The notes: generated by a model from the letters alone, not told the origin. Positions 17,163-25,852 are shown, counted from the stretch's first letter. The stretch: DNA of 64,000 nucleotides from Raineya sp. (GCA_025454915.1 JALONN010000002.1:124001-188000); one strand, 5' to 3'. A program made the numbers and translations.

Positions 17163-18692
17163 ATGAAAAATATCTATTTTATTTTCTCTGCCATGCTACT
17201 TAGTCAAGTTGCTCTAGGGCAGAAGACTCTGACAACCAATACAGGAACTCCTGTAGGTGACAATCAGAACTCTTTGACAATTGGTAATGAAGGTCCAGTT
17301 TTGTTACAAGACATTCACTTACTTGAAAAGCTTGCTGCTTTTGACAGAGAACGTATTCCTGAAAGAGTTGTACATGCTCGTGGAGCAGGAGCTTATGGCG
17401 AGTTCATCAGTGCTGGTGATTTTTCTTCTTTCACAAAAGCAAAATTCCTTTCACAAAAAGGGAAAAAAACACCCATATTTGTTCGTTTTTCAACAGTTAT
17501 TCATGGAGTAGGTTCTCCAGAAACTCTTAGAGACCCAAGAGGTTTTGCTACTAAATTCTATACTGAAGAAGGAAACTATGACATTGTAGGCAACAATTTG
17601 CCCGTTTTTTTCATCAGAGATGCCATGAAGTTTCCTGATATGGTACATTCTTTAAAACCATCTCCTATCACTAACAAACAAGATCCGAATCGTTTTTTTG
17701 ATTTCTTTTCACATATTCCTGAATCAACCCATATGCTTACAAGAGTTTTTTCTGATTTTGGGATACCAGCAAGTTATCGAGAAATGAATGGCTCTAGTGT
17801 GCATGCTTTTAAATGGGTAAATAATAACAATGAGGTCATTTATGTAAAATATACTTGGAAAACAAAACAAGGAGAAAAAAACCTAACTGCCGATGAAGCA
17901 TCAGCTTTACAGGCAAAAGACTTTCAACATGCAACAGTAGATTTATACGACAACATTCAAAAAGGAAATCATCCTCAATGGGATTTGTATGTACAAATAA
18001 TTAAAGCCAGTGAATTTGATAAATTTGATTTTTTCCCTTTGGATGCAACCAAACATTGGGATGAGAAGCTTATCAAACCTATTCTGATTGGTACAATGAT
18101 TTTAAATAAAGTTCCTGATAACTTTTTTGAACATGTTGAGCAATCTGCTTTTTCACCAGGTACTCTTATTCCAGGAGTAGAGCCTTCAGAAGACAAACTT
18201 TTACAAGGAAGACTTTTCTCTTACTTTGATACTCAGCGTTATAGAATGGGTAGTAACTTTCAACAGATTCCTGTCAATGCTCCTTTATTTCCTGTGAACT
18301 CTAACAATCAGGATGGAGCTTTCAGCAACAGAAAGACCAAAAGCGATGTTAATTATCAACCTTCAAGAGGAGAAGATAAACCAGAAGCATCTCAAAATAA
18401 ATTTATAAATGCTCGTTATGGAGATGTGACACTCAACCAGATGAAAATTTCAAAGCAGAATAATTTTAAACAAGCTGGTGATTTTTACAGACAATTGGAT
18501 GAGAAAGGCAAAGCAAGCCTCATTAAAAATCTTTCTGGAGATTTAAAACAAGTAAAAAATAAGGAAACTATAAAAATAATGGTTGGTTACTTTTACTTAG
18601 CTGATAGTGATTACGGAAAACGCCTCGCAAAAGAGTTAAACCTAACAAGAGAAGAAGTAGAGGGAGCTATTAAAACAGCATCTGCTAAATAA
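17163..18692 (+). CDS. katA: Exported haem catalase
   Basis: 509 residues from the ATG at 17163; an in-frame TTG at 17136 overlaps the -7 element and is rejected. A signal peptide (MKNIYFIFSAMLLSQVALGQ) precedes a full small-subunit monofunctional catalase. Visible landmarks are TNTGTPVGDNQNSLT, the catalytic His71 in VVHARGAGAYGEF, Asn144 in VGNNLPVFFIRD, and the proximal haem ligand Tyr354 with Arg350 in RLFSYFDTQRYRMG. It converts hydrogen peroxide to water and oxygen. Most catalases of this clade are cytoplasmic, so the signal peptide implies a periplasmic enzyme. It lies between oxyR and an exported ankyrin protein, forming one oxidative stress cassette. Confidence 0.97.
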   Translation: MKNIYFIFSAMLLSQVALGQKTLTTNTGTPVGDNQNSLTIGNEGPVLLQDIHLLEKLAAFDRERIPERVVHARGAGAYGEFISAGDFSSFTKAKFLSQKGKKTPIFVRFSTVIHGVGSPETLRDPRGFATKFYTEEGNYDIVGNNLPVFFIRDAMKFPDMVHSLKPSPITNKQDPNRFFDFFSHIPESTHMLTRVFSDFGIPASYREMNGSSVHAFKWVNNNNEVIYVKYTWKTKQGEKNLTADEASALQAKDFQHATVDLYDNIQKGNHPQWDLYVQIIKASEFDKFDFFPLDATKHWDEKLIKPILIGTMILNKVPDNFFEHVEQSAFSPGTLIPGVEPSEDKLLQGRLFSYFDTQRYRMGSNFQQIPVNAPLFPVNSNNQDGAFSNRKTKSDVNYQPSRGEDKPEASQNKFINARYGDVTLNQMKISKQNNFKQAGDFYRQLDEKGKASLIKNLSGDLKQVKNKETIKIMVGYFYLADSDYGKRLAKELNLTREEVEGAIKTASAK

Positions 18693-18698
18693 TTTACA

Positions 18699-18728
18699 AA
18701 ACTCTGCCTAAATAGGCAGAGTTTCTTT
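18699..18728 (+). terminator. Hairpin between catalase and ankyrin genes
   Basis: AAACTCTGCCTA, AA, TAGGCAGAGTTT: stem of about 11 bp followed by CTTTCAATTTTT. It lies between katA and the ankyrin gene, so it could lower rather than abolish read-through to the second gene. Confidence 0.75.
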
Positions 18729-18749
18729 CAATTTTTAAATTTATATTTT

Positions 18750-19259
18750 ATGAAAATCATACTTTTAATCTTGTTTTTAGGCTTATCCAATATTGTTTTT
18801 GGACAAGATATATTTCAAGCAGCAAGAGAGAATAATTTGGCTACACTAGAAGCATACAAACAAAAAGGAGGAGATTTGAATGTTAGAAATCAAAAAGGTT
18901 ATAATTTACTTATTTTGGCAGTATATAACAATCAGCCTGAAACTGTAAAATGGCTTATTGACAACAAAATATTGGTTGATAATCAGGATGATGCAGGAAA
19001 TACAGCATTAATGGGAGCTTGTTTCAAAGGAAATGCAGATATGGTCAGACTTCTTCTGGAAAAAGGTGCAAATCCGAATATACTTAATAAAAATCAGGCT
19101 AATGCATTATTTTTTGCTGCTACTTTTGGTCATGAAGGAATTGTAAAACTACTCTTAACATACAAAACCAATAAATCACAAAAAGATCAATTTGGAAAAA
19201 CTCCTTTGGATTATGCTATTAATCAGGGTAATGAATCTATTATAAAACTTCTTCAATAA
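18750..19259 (+). CDS. Exported ankyrin repeat protein (catalase-associated)
   Basis: 169 residues with signal peptide MKIILLILFLGLSNIVFGQ. The mature part is about four to five ankyrin repeats with the usual TxLmxAxxxGxxxxVxxLLxxGAxxN pattern, clearest at NTALMGACFKGNADMVRLLL and NALFFAATFGHEGIVKLLL. Small exported ankyrin proteins next to catalase genes are known elsewhere: AnkB with katB in Pseudomonas aeruginosa and Cj1386 with katA in Campylobacter jejuni. In those cases they support catalase activity or haemin supply. Here the catalase is also exported, so the two proteins would meet in the periplasm. The last 20 bases overlap the convergent GSCFA gene. Confidence 0.9.
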   Translation: MKIILLILFLGLSNIVFGQDIFQAARENNLATLEAYKQKGGDLNVRNQKGYNLLILAVYNNQPETVKWLIDNKILVDNQDDAGNTALMGACFKGNADMVRLLLEKGANPNILNKNQANALFFAATFGHEGIVKLLLTYKTNKSQKDQFGKTPLDYAINQGNESIIKLLQ

Positions 19260-20214
19260 TCTGCTCCTTTACCAGCTTGATTTCATTTTCTAAATTCATA
19301 TAATTCTGCATTTGCTCTAAATCTTTTAGTGTTTGTTTAAGGAACTTCTGATGACTTTCAGATGCAGGATTATATGGTTTATGATTCAGTTTTTTCTGAA
19401 TATAATTCCATTGATTTACAATAGATAATGTTAATTCTGGCATCATTGATTCCATGAATTTCCCCCAAATGTAATTTTCTGCTTGTGGTGTAATATGCAA
19501 CATATCTTCTGTATAAAATCGGTAATCTCTTAAATCATCATTTACAATTTCATAGGCAGGAAAATATATGATATTCTCATATTTTTCTTGAAGATAATGA
19601 CAAGCCAGTCTTAAAACAGATTTACTTACAGAGTTTAAAGGTAATGTATCTTTGATATGCCTTACAGGGCTTACCGTTAGTATAATTTTCTTATTTTTTA
19701 ATAATGGAGCTATTTGATTATAGTCCTGACAAATTTCATCAACAGAGAGTAATACTTTTTCAAATTGATGTTGGGGAACTTTATGACAGTTAGCAACATA
19801 TTGATTACTAGCAATATGCTTATATACCCAAGCTGTTCCTAAAGTAATAATAATAATCTCTGAATGAGCAATAAACTTTTGAGCCTCGTCTATTTTATCC
19901 TGAATTGTTTGCTTTAAAGTCTCTAATTCTAGACTTTTTATATCAGAATGGAAATCGTAATGAAACCATATATGGTCATTGTTTTTCAGAAAGCCTTCTT
20001 CCCACAACTTATCCTGATTAAGAGTCAGTTTGAATATTTTAAAAATGGACAATGAGCTAAAAATTGTTCCAAAAGGGTTATACAAAACCTGAAATTTGTA
20101 ACTTTCTAATTTTGAACCCATTACCTCTGCAAAACACGAACCTACACTAAAAACAGGTGTCTGATGTGTTATAAAAGACTTTTTTTCTGATATTTTAAGC
20201 TCAGTCCTAAACAT
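19240..20214 (-). CDS. GSCFA domain protein
   Basis: 324 residues from the ATG at 20214; the preceding TTG codon is not needed. VFSVGSCFAEVMGSKL near the N-terminus is the signature that gives the GSCFA family its name. It is followed by YNPFGTIFSSLS and later TLGTAWVY and LTVSPVRHIKDTLPLNSVSKSVLR, typical of this SGNH-hydrolase-like family. The biochemical role is unknown; a hydrolase or esterase acting on cell-surface glycans is an inference from the fold. The start codon overlaps the stop codon of the upstream lysozyme-fold gene (TGATG), implying translational coupling, and its 3' end overlaps the ankyrin gene by 20 bases. Confidence 0.9.
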   Translation of the reverse strand: MFRTELKISEKKSFITHQTPVFSVGSCFAEVMGSKLESYKFQVLYNPFGTIFSSLSIFKIFKLTLNQDKLWEEGFLKNNDHIWFHYDFHSDIKSLELETLKQTIQDKIDEAQKFIAHSEIIIITLGTAWVYKHIASNQYVANCHKVPQHQFEKVLLSVDEICQDYNQIAPLLKNKKIILTVSPVRHIKDTLPLNSVSKSVLRLACHYLQEKYENIIYFPAYEIVNDDLRDYRFYTEDMLHITPQAENYIWGKFMESMMPELTLSIVNQWNYIQKKLNHKPYNPASESHQKFLKQTLKDLEQMQNYMNLENEIKLVKEQIIEEVL

Positions 20215-20873
20215 CAACGAAATATTTTAGGTATTTCCTTGAGATAAAAATTCTCAGAAATATCTGCATAAGAAAATCGAACAGCTGAATTTTTTCCACT
20301 TGGAAAAGCTTTTTCTACACTCCAATTTAATATTTTATCTTCAGAAGACAGAAAACCATAATTATAGGCACTTGCTAAAAATCGAATTTGAGATACATCA
20401 TTTTTATGATGCATGTTAGGATATTTAGTGTGCATAATATCCCAATAATCTTTTAAATAAAGTATCTGTCCTTCCACACTCATCATTTTTTCAAGCCTTT
20501 TCTCTCTATTTTCAGGTGTATCAGCTAAATTTTTACCTGATATATTTTCCAGTGTTTCAACAAAAGAAGGCTTCATCTGAAAATACCCCACAGAAAAGTC
20601 TGCATATTTTTTCCCAAACCGAACATACAATGATTTTAAGAGCTGTATTTCTGCCTCATTAGCAAGAGTATTGTATCTGAGTACTTCGGGAAAAACTATT
20701 GCAACAGCTTTTATAGCATCTTTTTTTTCAAAATATTTTAGGAACAAACTTTTATGACTTTTCACAAAAGTGAGAGCTGTTGTATATTTTTCTCCAAAAT
20801 ATTGTTGAGGTGTTTGAGCAAAGATAATATTGCTTGCAAAAAGCAAAAGGATGGTTATTTTGGCAAAAGCCAT
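20214..20873 (-). CDS. Exported lysozyme-fold protein, lytic-transglycosylase-like
   Basis: 219 residues with signal peptide (MAFAKITILLLFASNIIFAQ). The motif order resembles soluble lytic transglycosylases: Glu63 in IVFPEVLRYN as the candidate catalytic acid, SVGYFQMKPSF (94-104) in the place of the G(L/Y)(M/F)Q(I/M)xP motif, and ASAYNYG (167-173) for AYNxG. It would cleave peptidoglycan glycan strands in the periplasm. Overall similarity to named families is too low to assign a subfamily. It is translationally coupled to the GSCFA gene, so the two may act on the same envelope substrate. Confidence 0.65.
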   Translation of the reverse strand: MAFAKITILLLFASNIIFAQTPQQYFGEKYTTALTFVKSHKSLFLKYFEKKDAIKAVAIVFPEVLRYNTLANEAEIQLLKSLYVRFGKKYADFSVGYFQMKPSFVETLENISGKNLADTPENREKRLEKMMSVEGQILYLKDYWDIMHTKYPNMHHKNDVSQIRFLASAYNYGFLSSEDKILNWSVEKAFPSGKNSAVRFSYADISENFYLKEIPKIFR

Positions 20874-20890
20874 AATTATTTACATAGAAG

Positions 20891-20928
20891 ATACTTAGCA
20901 GAAAAAGTATACTTTTTCTGCTAAGTAT
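20891..20928. terminator. 38-bp perfect palindrome, probable terminator
   Basis: ATACTTAGCAGAAAAAGT, AT, then its exact reverse complement. It lies 6 bases after the stop of the acidic-protein gene (transcribed leftward). The outer flanks lack a strong T-run on the minus strand, so it may also serve as a 3' end stabiliser. Confidence 0.65.
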
Positions 20929-20934
20929 TTTGTG

Positions 20935-21237
20935 TTAGAATTCATCTGCGTAGTAATCGTCGTCCTCATCCTCTTCCCATCCATCCTCATCTTCAAATTC
21001 ATCTTCATCAAAGTCCTCTATATTTTCTTCATCAAAGAGTTCTTCTAAATCTTCATCATCGTAGTCATCTTCCCACTCATCTTCAAATTCATCCTCATCA
21101 TCTTCAAAATCGTCATCATCTTCAAATTCATCATCACCAAAATCGTCATCATCAAAAGCTAATGAAATTTGATGGTTTGGCTCATAAGACCAAAACAATA
21201 AAAAAGGGTTTCTATTAGGGTAATACATACATTTCAT
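20935..21237 (-). CDS. Extremely acidic small protein
   Basis: 100 residues. After an ordinary N-terminus (MKCMYYPNRNPFLLFWSYEP) the protein becomes almost purely Asp/Glu with spaced Phe, Tyr, Trp and Leu. By hand count 52 of the last 72 residues are acidic. No signal peptide is present. Codons mix GAT/GAC and GAA/GAG, so it is not a simple DNA microsatellite, and the frame is followed by a terminator-like palindrome. I do not recognise the family. Intrinsically disordered acidic proteins may act as DNA mimics, chaperone tails or metal buffers, but nothing here decides between these. ATG4 is an alternative start. Confidence 0.6.
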   Translation of the reverse strand: MKCMYYPNRNPFLLFWSYEPNHQISLAFDDDDFGDDEFEDDDDFEDDEDEFEDEWEDDYDDEDLEELFDEENIEDFDEDEFEDEDGWEEDEDDDYYADEF

Positions 21238-21304
21238 TCATTTAACGGTTCAAATATATAAAAAAATGAAAAACAAAGGTAGCCACAAGTTTTTTTTTTA
21301 AAAT

Positions 21305-22363
21305 TTAATATTTCAGGTTTGCTAATTTCTTTTCATCCTTAATAACAATTTTACCTTCATTTATTTCAATATAACCTTCTTGTTTAAAGTCACTTAACGT
21401 TCTGATAAGCGATTCGGTTGCCGTACCTACAACAGAAGCCAAATTATCTCTTGAAATTTGGATACCTGTATCTGTGGGTTGTTCTTGTTTATACTTTCTG
21501 TATAAGGTTACTAAGGTATCTGCAATTCTTTTACGCAGGGAGTTATAAGCCATTCCCACCAAGAATTTTTCTTTTTCAGCTACTGAGCCAGCAAGCATTT
21601 TGATAAATTTCTGAGCTACACTTTGTTTTTTGTGCAAAACTGTTAAAAAATCATTCTTAGGAACAGTTATGATTTCACACTCTTCAAGTGTTTCGGCAGA
21701 ATCTGTATAGCTGCTGTCTTCCAAAATAGGAATATATGCAAAAAAATCCCCAGTACAAAAAATTCCTGTTATAAATTCTTTTCCATCTGCATTACTCTGG
21801 TATGTTTTCACCTTACCTTTTTTAATAAAATAAAGTTTATGGGCTTCATTACCTTCAGAATAAATGATTTGTTTTTTCTTATAGTGAAAAACCTTTCTAT
21901 CTATGGTTAGGTTTTGTAAATCTGTATCAGCTTTTGCTTCATCCCAGAAACTTTCAAAATCTTCAGAAGACACCGTATTTTTTTTGAGATTTTCATTTCT
22001 TCTTAAACGGCTTTCAACAGCACTCAAAAGTTCTGCTTCAGAAAAAGGTTTTGTAAGATAATCATCTGCACCCATTTCCATTCCTTTTCGAATATCTGCT
22101 CGTTCAGTTTTGGCAGTTAAAAATATAAAAGGAATTACTGAAAGTTCTGGATTATGCATGAATATCTGTAAAACACCATATCCATCCATTACAGGCATCA
22201 TAATATCACATATTACAAGATTAGGCTTGGTTTCTAATGCTTTTTCTACACCTAATTTACCATTACTAGCTGTATATACCTCATAGCCCGCCAATTCCAA
22301 CATTTCACTTGTATTATCTCTTATTTCATCATTATCTTCAATCAATAATATAGATTTAGCCAT
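21305..22363 (-). CDS. Response regulator with cNMP-binding and Crp-type HTH domains
   Basis: 352 residues from the ATG at 22363; the open frame goes further but the receiver domain begins exactly here (MAKSILLIEDNDEIR). Residues 1-122 are a receiver domain with acidic pocket E9/D10, phospho-acceptor D53 (CDIMMPVMDGYG) and the conserved Thr and Lys (FLTAKT, LTKPF). Residues about 165-270 are a cyclic-nucleotide-binding-type beta barrel (IIYSEGNEAHKLYFIKKGKVK). Residues about 285-352 are a Crp winged helix (ISRDNLASVVGTATESLIRTLSDFK). REC-Crp fusions are typical of Bacteroidota. It is downstream of a histidine kinase gene in the same direction, its probable partner. Confidence 0.93.
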   Translation of the reverse strand: MAKSILLIEDNDEIRDNTSEMLELAGYEVYTASNGKLGVEKALETKPNLVICDIMMPVMDGYGVLQIFMHNPELSVIPFIFLTAKTERADIRKGMEMGADDYLTKPFSEAELLSAVESRLRRNENLKKNTVSSEDFESFWDEAKADTDLQNLTIDRKVFHYKKKQIIYSEGNEAHKLYFIKKGKVKTYQSNADGKEFITGIFCTGDFFAYIPILEDSSYTDSAETLEECEIITVPKNDFLTVLHKKQSVAQKFIKMLAGSVAEKEKFLVGMAYNSLRKRIADTLVTLYRKYKQEQPTDTGIQISRDNLASVVGTATESLIRTLSDFKQEGYIEINEGKIVIKDEKKLANLKY

Positions 22364-22440
22364 AAAATTATAGTTGTTAGAATAGGTAAAAACATAAACC
22401 TCTAACAAAATTACTAATTTTTTAAATATCAATCAAAAAC

Positions 22441-23751
22441 TTAAGAAAAACGTAATGTAAAAGTACTTCCTTCAGAAAGAACAGAATGAACAGAGATTGT
22501 TCCACCTTGAACTCGCATCATCTGTCTGGAAAGGCTTAGTCCAATGCCAGATCCTGTTTTTTTAGTAGTAAAAAATGGGATAAAAATGCTTTTTTTAGCA
22601 TCATCACTAATACCCACACCATTGTCTTGAACCCTGATTATTACTTTCCCCAGATGGTCTGTATGTGCATCCATTACAATACATCTATCATCTTTGGGCA
22701 AAACAGCTTGAATAGCGTTTTTGAGCAGATTGATAAGAATTTGTTCTAACATCATCAAATCTGTATAAAGCAACAGTCCCTCAGGGTGTATTTTACAGAT
22801 AAAATGAATATTTTTTTCTTCGAGTTCTTTAGAGATTAATGTATGTAATCTTTCAAAAACTTCTTTTAAGATAATATTTTGAGGTTTTGGGGTTGGTAGT
22901 TTTGTAAATGCTCTAAACTCTTGCACAAAATGGATCAGATTCTTAGAACGTTTTTCAATTACTTCAATCGCTTGTTTACTATCTTCTATATCATCTGGAG
23001 ATTCTTTCAAATTTTCTGAAATTGTAGAAGCTAAAGAAACAATAGGTGTCACAGAATTTATTATTTCATGTGTCAGAATGCGTGTCAGATTTTGCCATGC
23101 ATCCATTTCTTTTTCCTCTAATTCTGCCTGAAAGTCTTGTAAGGCAACAATTGTATAGTTTTTTCCTGAAATTTGTATTTTGGAAACTGTAATCACCAAT
23201 TCTAGAACTTCTTCTTCCACCAATAACCTGACAAGTTGTTTTGTAGCCTTTTCTTGTTGGATAATAGTAATAAGACTTGCATAACACTCTGGTAAATCAT
23301 CTAATTTTTTAAAAGGAGAGCATCGAAGAATAGATAAGAGTTTGGTATTATAAAAGTCTACCTTAGATTCTGGACATACAGAAAAAATTCCTACTGGAAT
23401 ATGTTGTATCACAGACTGTAAATACAAATATTGTGCTTCTTTTTCTAGCCTTATTTTTTGGAATTTTTGAAAAACATCTTGAAGGGATTTCTGTAAATGG
23501 ATAGGCAATGTATTCTGAAATCTAAAATTCTGGCTAAAATCATCCATTTCTATACTTGTAAATAATTCATAAAAATTTCGAATGGATTTATGAATCATTG
23601 AAAGTACCATACCTATACAACCCAATAAAGTAAAAATCACTAAAAAAGCAGTAATTTTATAGTCTTTTTGCCAAGTGGTATATGCCAAAATAGCCAGTCC
23701 AGCTATCAGAAATAAAAGTGATGATATTTTTAATACAAAACGATATGCCAT
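22441..23751 (-). CDS. Membrane sensor histidine kinase, NtrY-like
   Basis: 436 residues. Two membrane segments (about 8-26 and 33-53) are followed by a HAMP/PAS-like region and a full kinase core. The H-box is NLTRILTHEIINSVTPIVSL with His228, the N-box ILINLLKNAIQAV, the G1 box VQDNGVGIS and the G2 box TKKTGSGIGLSLSRQ. There is almost no periplasmic loop between the two membrane segments, so the signal is probably intramembrane or cytoplasmic. The start codon directly follows the stop of the upstream ABC ATPase gene, and the REC-Crp regulator is 77 bp downstream, making a three-gene unit. Confidence 0.93.
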   Translation of the reverse strand: MAYRFVLKISSLLFLIAGLAILAYTTWQKDYKITAFLVIFTLLGCIGMVLSMIHKSIRNFYELFTSIEMDDFSQNFRFQNTLPIHLQKSLQDVFQKFQKIRLEKEAQYLYLQSVIQHIPVGIFSVCPESKVDFYNTKLLSILRCSPFKKLDDLPECYASLITIIQQEKATKQLVRLLVEEEVLELVITVSKIQISGKNYTIVALQDFQAELEEKEMDAWQNLTRILTHEIINSVTPIVSLASTISENLKESPDDIEDSKQAIEVIEKRSKNLIHFVQEFRAFTKLPTPKPQNIILKEVFERLHTLISKELEEKNIHFICKIHPEGLLLYTDLMMLEQILINLLKNAIQAVLPKDDRCIVMDAHTDHLGKVIIRVQDNGVGISDDAKKSIFIPFFTTKKTGSGIGLSLSRQMMRVQGGTISVHSVLSEGSTFTLRFS

Positions 23752-24357
23752 TTATCCTAACCTGATTATTTCGTCACAAAAATCATATTCTTCTATTTGA
23801 TTTGAAGCTACTATTACTATTTTTTCTGACAACTGTTTTCTTATTTCTTGTTTGTACCAATTGATATTTTCTTCATCCAAATTGCTTGTTGGTTCATCTA
23901 AGAATAACACAAGTGCATCTGTATACATTGCCAGCCCCAATTTGACACGCTGCTTCATTCCTGAAGAAAAATTTTTAATATACTTATGGGTAGCCTTTTC
24001 CAATCGAAGCATTTGTAAAAAGGAACTTGTATCTTTCTCCAGTTTTTTAAACTGTTGATGAAACTCTATCATTTCCAGCAATGTCATTTCTTCTATAAGT
24101 TCCAAATAAGGACTCACCCAAGCTATATAACGATAAAAGTCTTCAGAATCTATATTTTTATTATTATTTTGGTAAACAATTTTTCCTTCACTGGCAGGCA
24201 CAATCCCTGATAGCAGTTGTAAAAGTGTAGATTTCCCACTCCCGTTATTCCCTACAATTGCATATGACTGCCCCATTTTAAATTTGAATGAGAAATTGCG
24301 AAAAATCCATTCATAATGAAATTTTTTTCCTAAATTTTCAGCACAAATCTGAAACAT
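23752..24357 (-). CDS. ABC transporter ATP-binding protein
   Basis: 201 residues, a bare nucleotide-binding domain: Walker A G36-NNGSGKS-T44, signature FSSGMKQRVKLGLAM, Walker B ALVLFLDEPTSNLD and a late switch region (VIVASNQIEEYDFC) where the usual switch His is Asn. The short length and lack of a permease next to it suggest it pairs with a membrane subunit encoded elsewhere, as CcmA-like proteins do. Tight linkage to a membrane histidine kinase (no space between the genes) suggests a transport-coupled sensing unit, but this is inference. Confidence 0.88.
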   Translation of the reverse strand: MFQICAENLGKKFHYEWIFRNFSFKFKMGQSYAIVGNNGSGKSTLLQLLSGIVPASEGKIVYQNNNKNIDSEDFYRYIAWVSPYLELIEEMTLLEMIEFHQQFKKLEKDTSSFLQMLRLEKATHKYIKNFSSGMKQRVKLGLAMYTDALVLFLDEPTSNLDEENINWYKQEIRKQLSEKIVIVASNQIEEYDFCDEIIRLG

Positions 24358-24420
24358 ATAACTTTATTTTTTGCATAAAAATAGGGGAAAGGTATCAAAA
24401 CACAAATAATCAAGAAAGTT

Positions 24421-25068
24421 ATGTTTGTAAAGTGGTCTATTAGAGTAGCTATTATTCTCATATTTTTAGTTGCTACTGTTCTTCTTTGGGATTTTGCTAA
24501 AAATAAGATTTTTGGTTCAGGAGAGCCTCCACAACCCATTGTAACTCATAATATAACCATAGACCAGATTGAAGCGATGGGTAAACTTGAGCTTGTAAAA
24601 TATAAATTTAGAGATGTTCTTGAGTATAAAGTGGGCAACTCGTCTTGGTATAGCTCTGGCAGTAAAGTATTAGTGATTATTAGTGGTGAAGCTGTAGGTT
24701 GTATAGATTTAACTAAAATAAAGAAAGAAGATATTATTGAAGATAGTACCAAACTTTACATTAAACTTCCACCACCAGAGTTGTGTTATTCAAAAGTGAA
24801 TCATCAGGAATCTAAAACTTATGATATAGAAACAGGTATTTTTGGAAAATTTAACGATAAAAGTTCAAAAGTATTAGAGGATGCCTATAAAGAAGCTGAA
24901 AATAAAATTAAAGAGTTAGCTTTGCAAGCAAATATTCTTGAACAAACCAAAAAAAATGCAGAATTAATCCTAAAACCTACATTAGAACAAATAGCCAAGA
25001 AAAAAGTAATTTTTAAATATGATTTGGAAGGTGTAAAAATTGAGAAGGAAATTAAATCTTTGAAATAG
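24421..25068 (+). CDS. DUF4230 family membrane-anchored protein
   Basis: 215 residues. One N-terminal membrane segment (about 6-25) is followed by an extracytoplasmic domain. The family pattern is visible in LELVKYKFRDVLEY, VLVIISGEAVGCIDL and especially YIKLPPPELCYSKVNHQESKTYDIETGIF, with a long C-terminal helix. DUF4230 proteins are widespread and uncharacterised. The gene is divergent from the ABC-kinase-regulator unit with only 63 bp between start codons, so they may share control. Confidence 0.85.
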   Translation: MFVKWSIRVAIILIFLVATVLLWDFAKNKIFGSGEPPQPIVTHNITIDQIEAMGKLELVKYKFRDVLEYKVGNSSWYSSGSKVLVIISGEAVGCIDLTKIKKEDIIEDSTKLYIKLPPPELCYSKVNHQESKTYDIETGIFGKFNDKSSKVLEDAYKEAENKIKELALQANILEQTKKNAELILKPTLEQIAKKKVIFKYDLEGVKIEKEIKSLK

Positions 25069-25216
25069 AGCTTTTTTTATTATTTATCAAATTTGATTAT
25101 TCAAAGTTTTTTTATTAAAATTCCGAAAAATTTAATTTTTAATTTACTTTTGCAAACAAATTTTTACTACTTTTAGATAAAAAATTGTTAACAATGTACT
25201 TTTAACATACACGATT

Positions 25217-25816
25217 ATGAGAAAATCATTCTTCAATCTTTTTTGCATCACTTTCATGACTATTTTTTATGCTTGTAGTTCACAAGGAGAAGAGAAAGGA
25301 AGTGGAAAAAGCAATCAGGAATTTAATAACGAGCTACAACAAGAACACCTTGAGCTAACAAAAGAACATTCAAGCTGGGAAGAAGAGCGTAGAGCATTTC
25401 AATCTCATTTTGATACCCTAAAAATTGTTTATGATGTTGCTAAACCTCAACATGACCTAGGTTATGATGAAGTTGTTGAAAAACTTAACAAACTCATGGT
25501 TGATCATAGTACATTAATTAGTGACCATGTAAAAATGATAGATGAACATACTTCTACATTAGAAAAGCATCAAAAAAGTGAAATCACTGATAAACAAGCT
25601 GATGACAAACACAGAGAGTTTTACACTAAACATAAAGACATTAGAGACAAGCATGATAAGATTACAGATGAATACAAAATTCTCATAAAAAAACAAGAAG
25701 AGTTCATTACAAAAGCAGGTGGTAAGTTCCCTGAATTAAAAATAGGTGAAGTAGCAAAGCCTGAAGACTCAAAACCCAAAACAGATAGTACTAAAAAAGA
25801 TTCTACTAAAAAATAA
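25217..25816 (+). CDS. Coiled-coil lipoprotein
   Basis: 199 residues. The lipobox ends at Cys20 (TIFYACSS). The mature protein is highly charged and helical from about 35 to 165, rich in Glu, Lys and His (QQEHLELTKEHSSWEEERR, HVKMIDEHTSTLEKHQK), and ends in a Lys/Ser/Thr tail with repeated DSTKK. No domain is recognised. The nearest -7-like element is TACTTTTG at 25145-25152, which would give a leader of about 58 bases. A terminator follows, so it is a single-gene unit. It could be an envelope spacer or scaffold protein. Confidence 0.8.
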   Translation: MRKSFFNLFCITFMTIFYACSSQGEEKGSGKSNQEFNNELQQEHLELTKEHSSWEEERRAFQSHFDTLKIVYDVAKPQHDLGYDEVVEKLNKLMVDHSTLISDHVKMIDEHTSTLEKHQKSEITDKQADDKHREFYTKHKDIRDKHDKITDEYKILIKKQEEFITKAGGKFPELKIGEVAKPEDSKPKTDSTKKDSTKK

Positions 25817-25826
25817 CTCCATATAA

Positions 25827-25852
25827 AGAAGGCTCCCACAAGGAGCTTTTTT
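25827..25852 (+). terminator. Intrinsic terminator after the coiled-coil lipoprotein gene
   Basis: A short GGCTCC/GGAGCT stem (one G-U pair) with outer A/T pairing and a six-base T-run. Confidence 0.75.
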
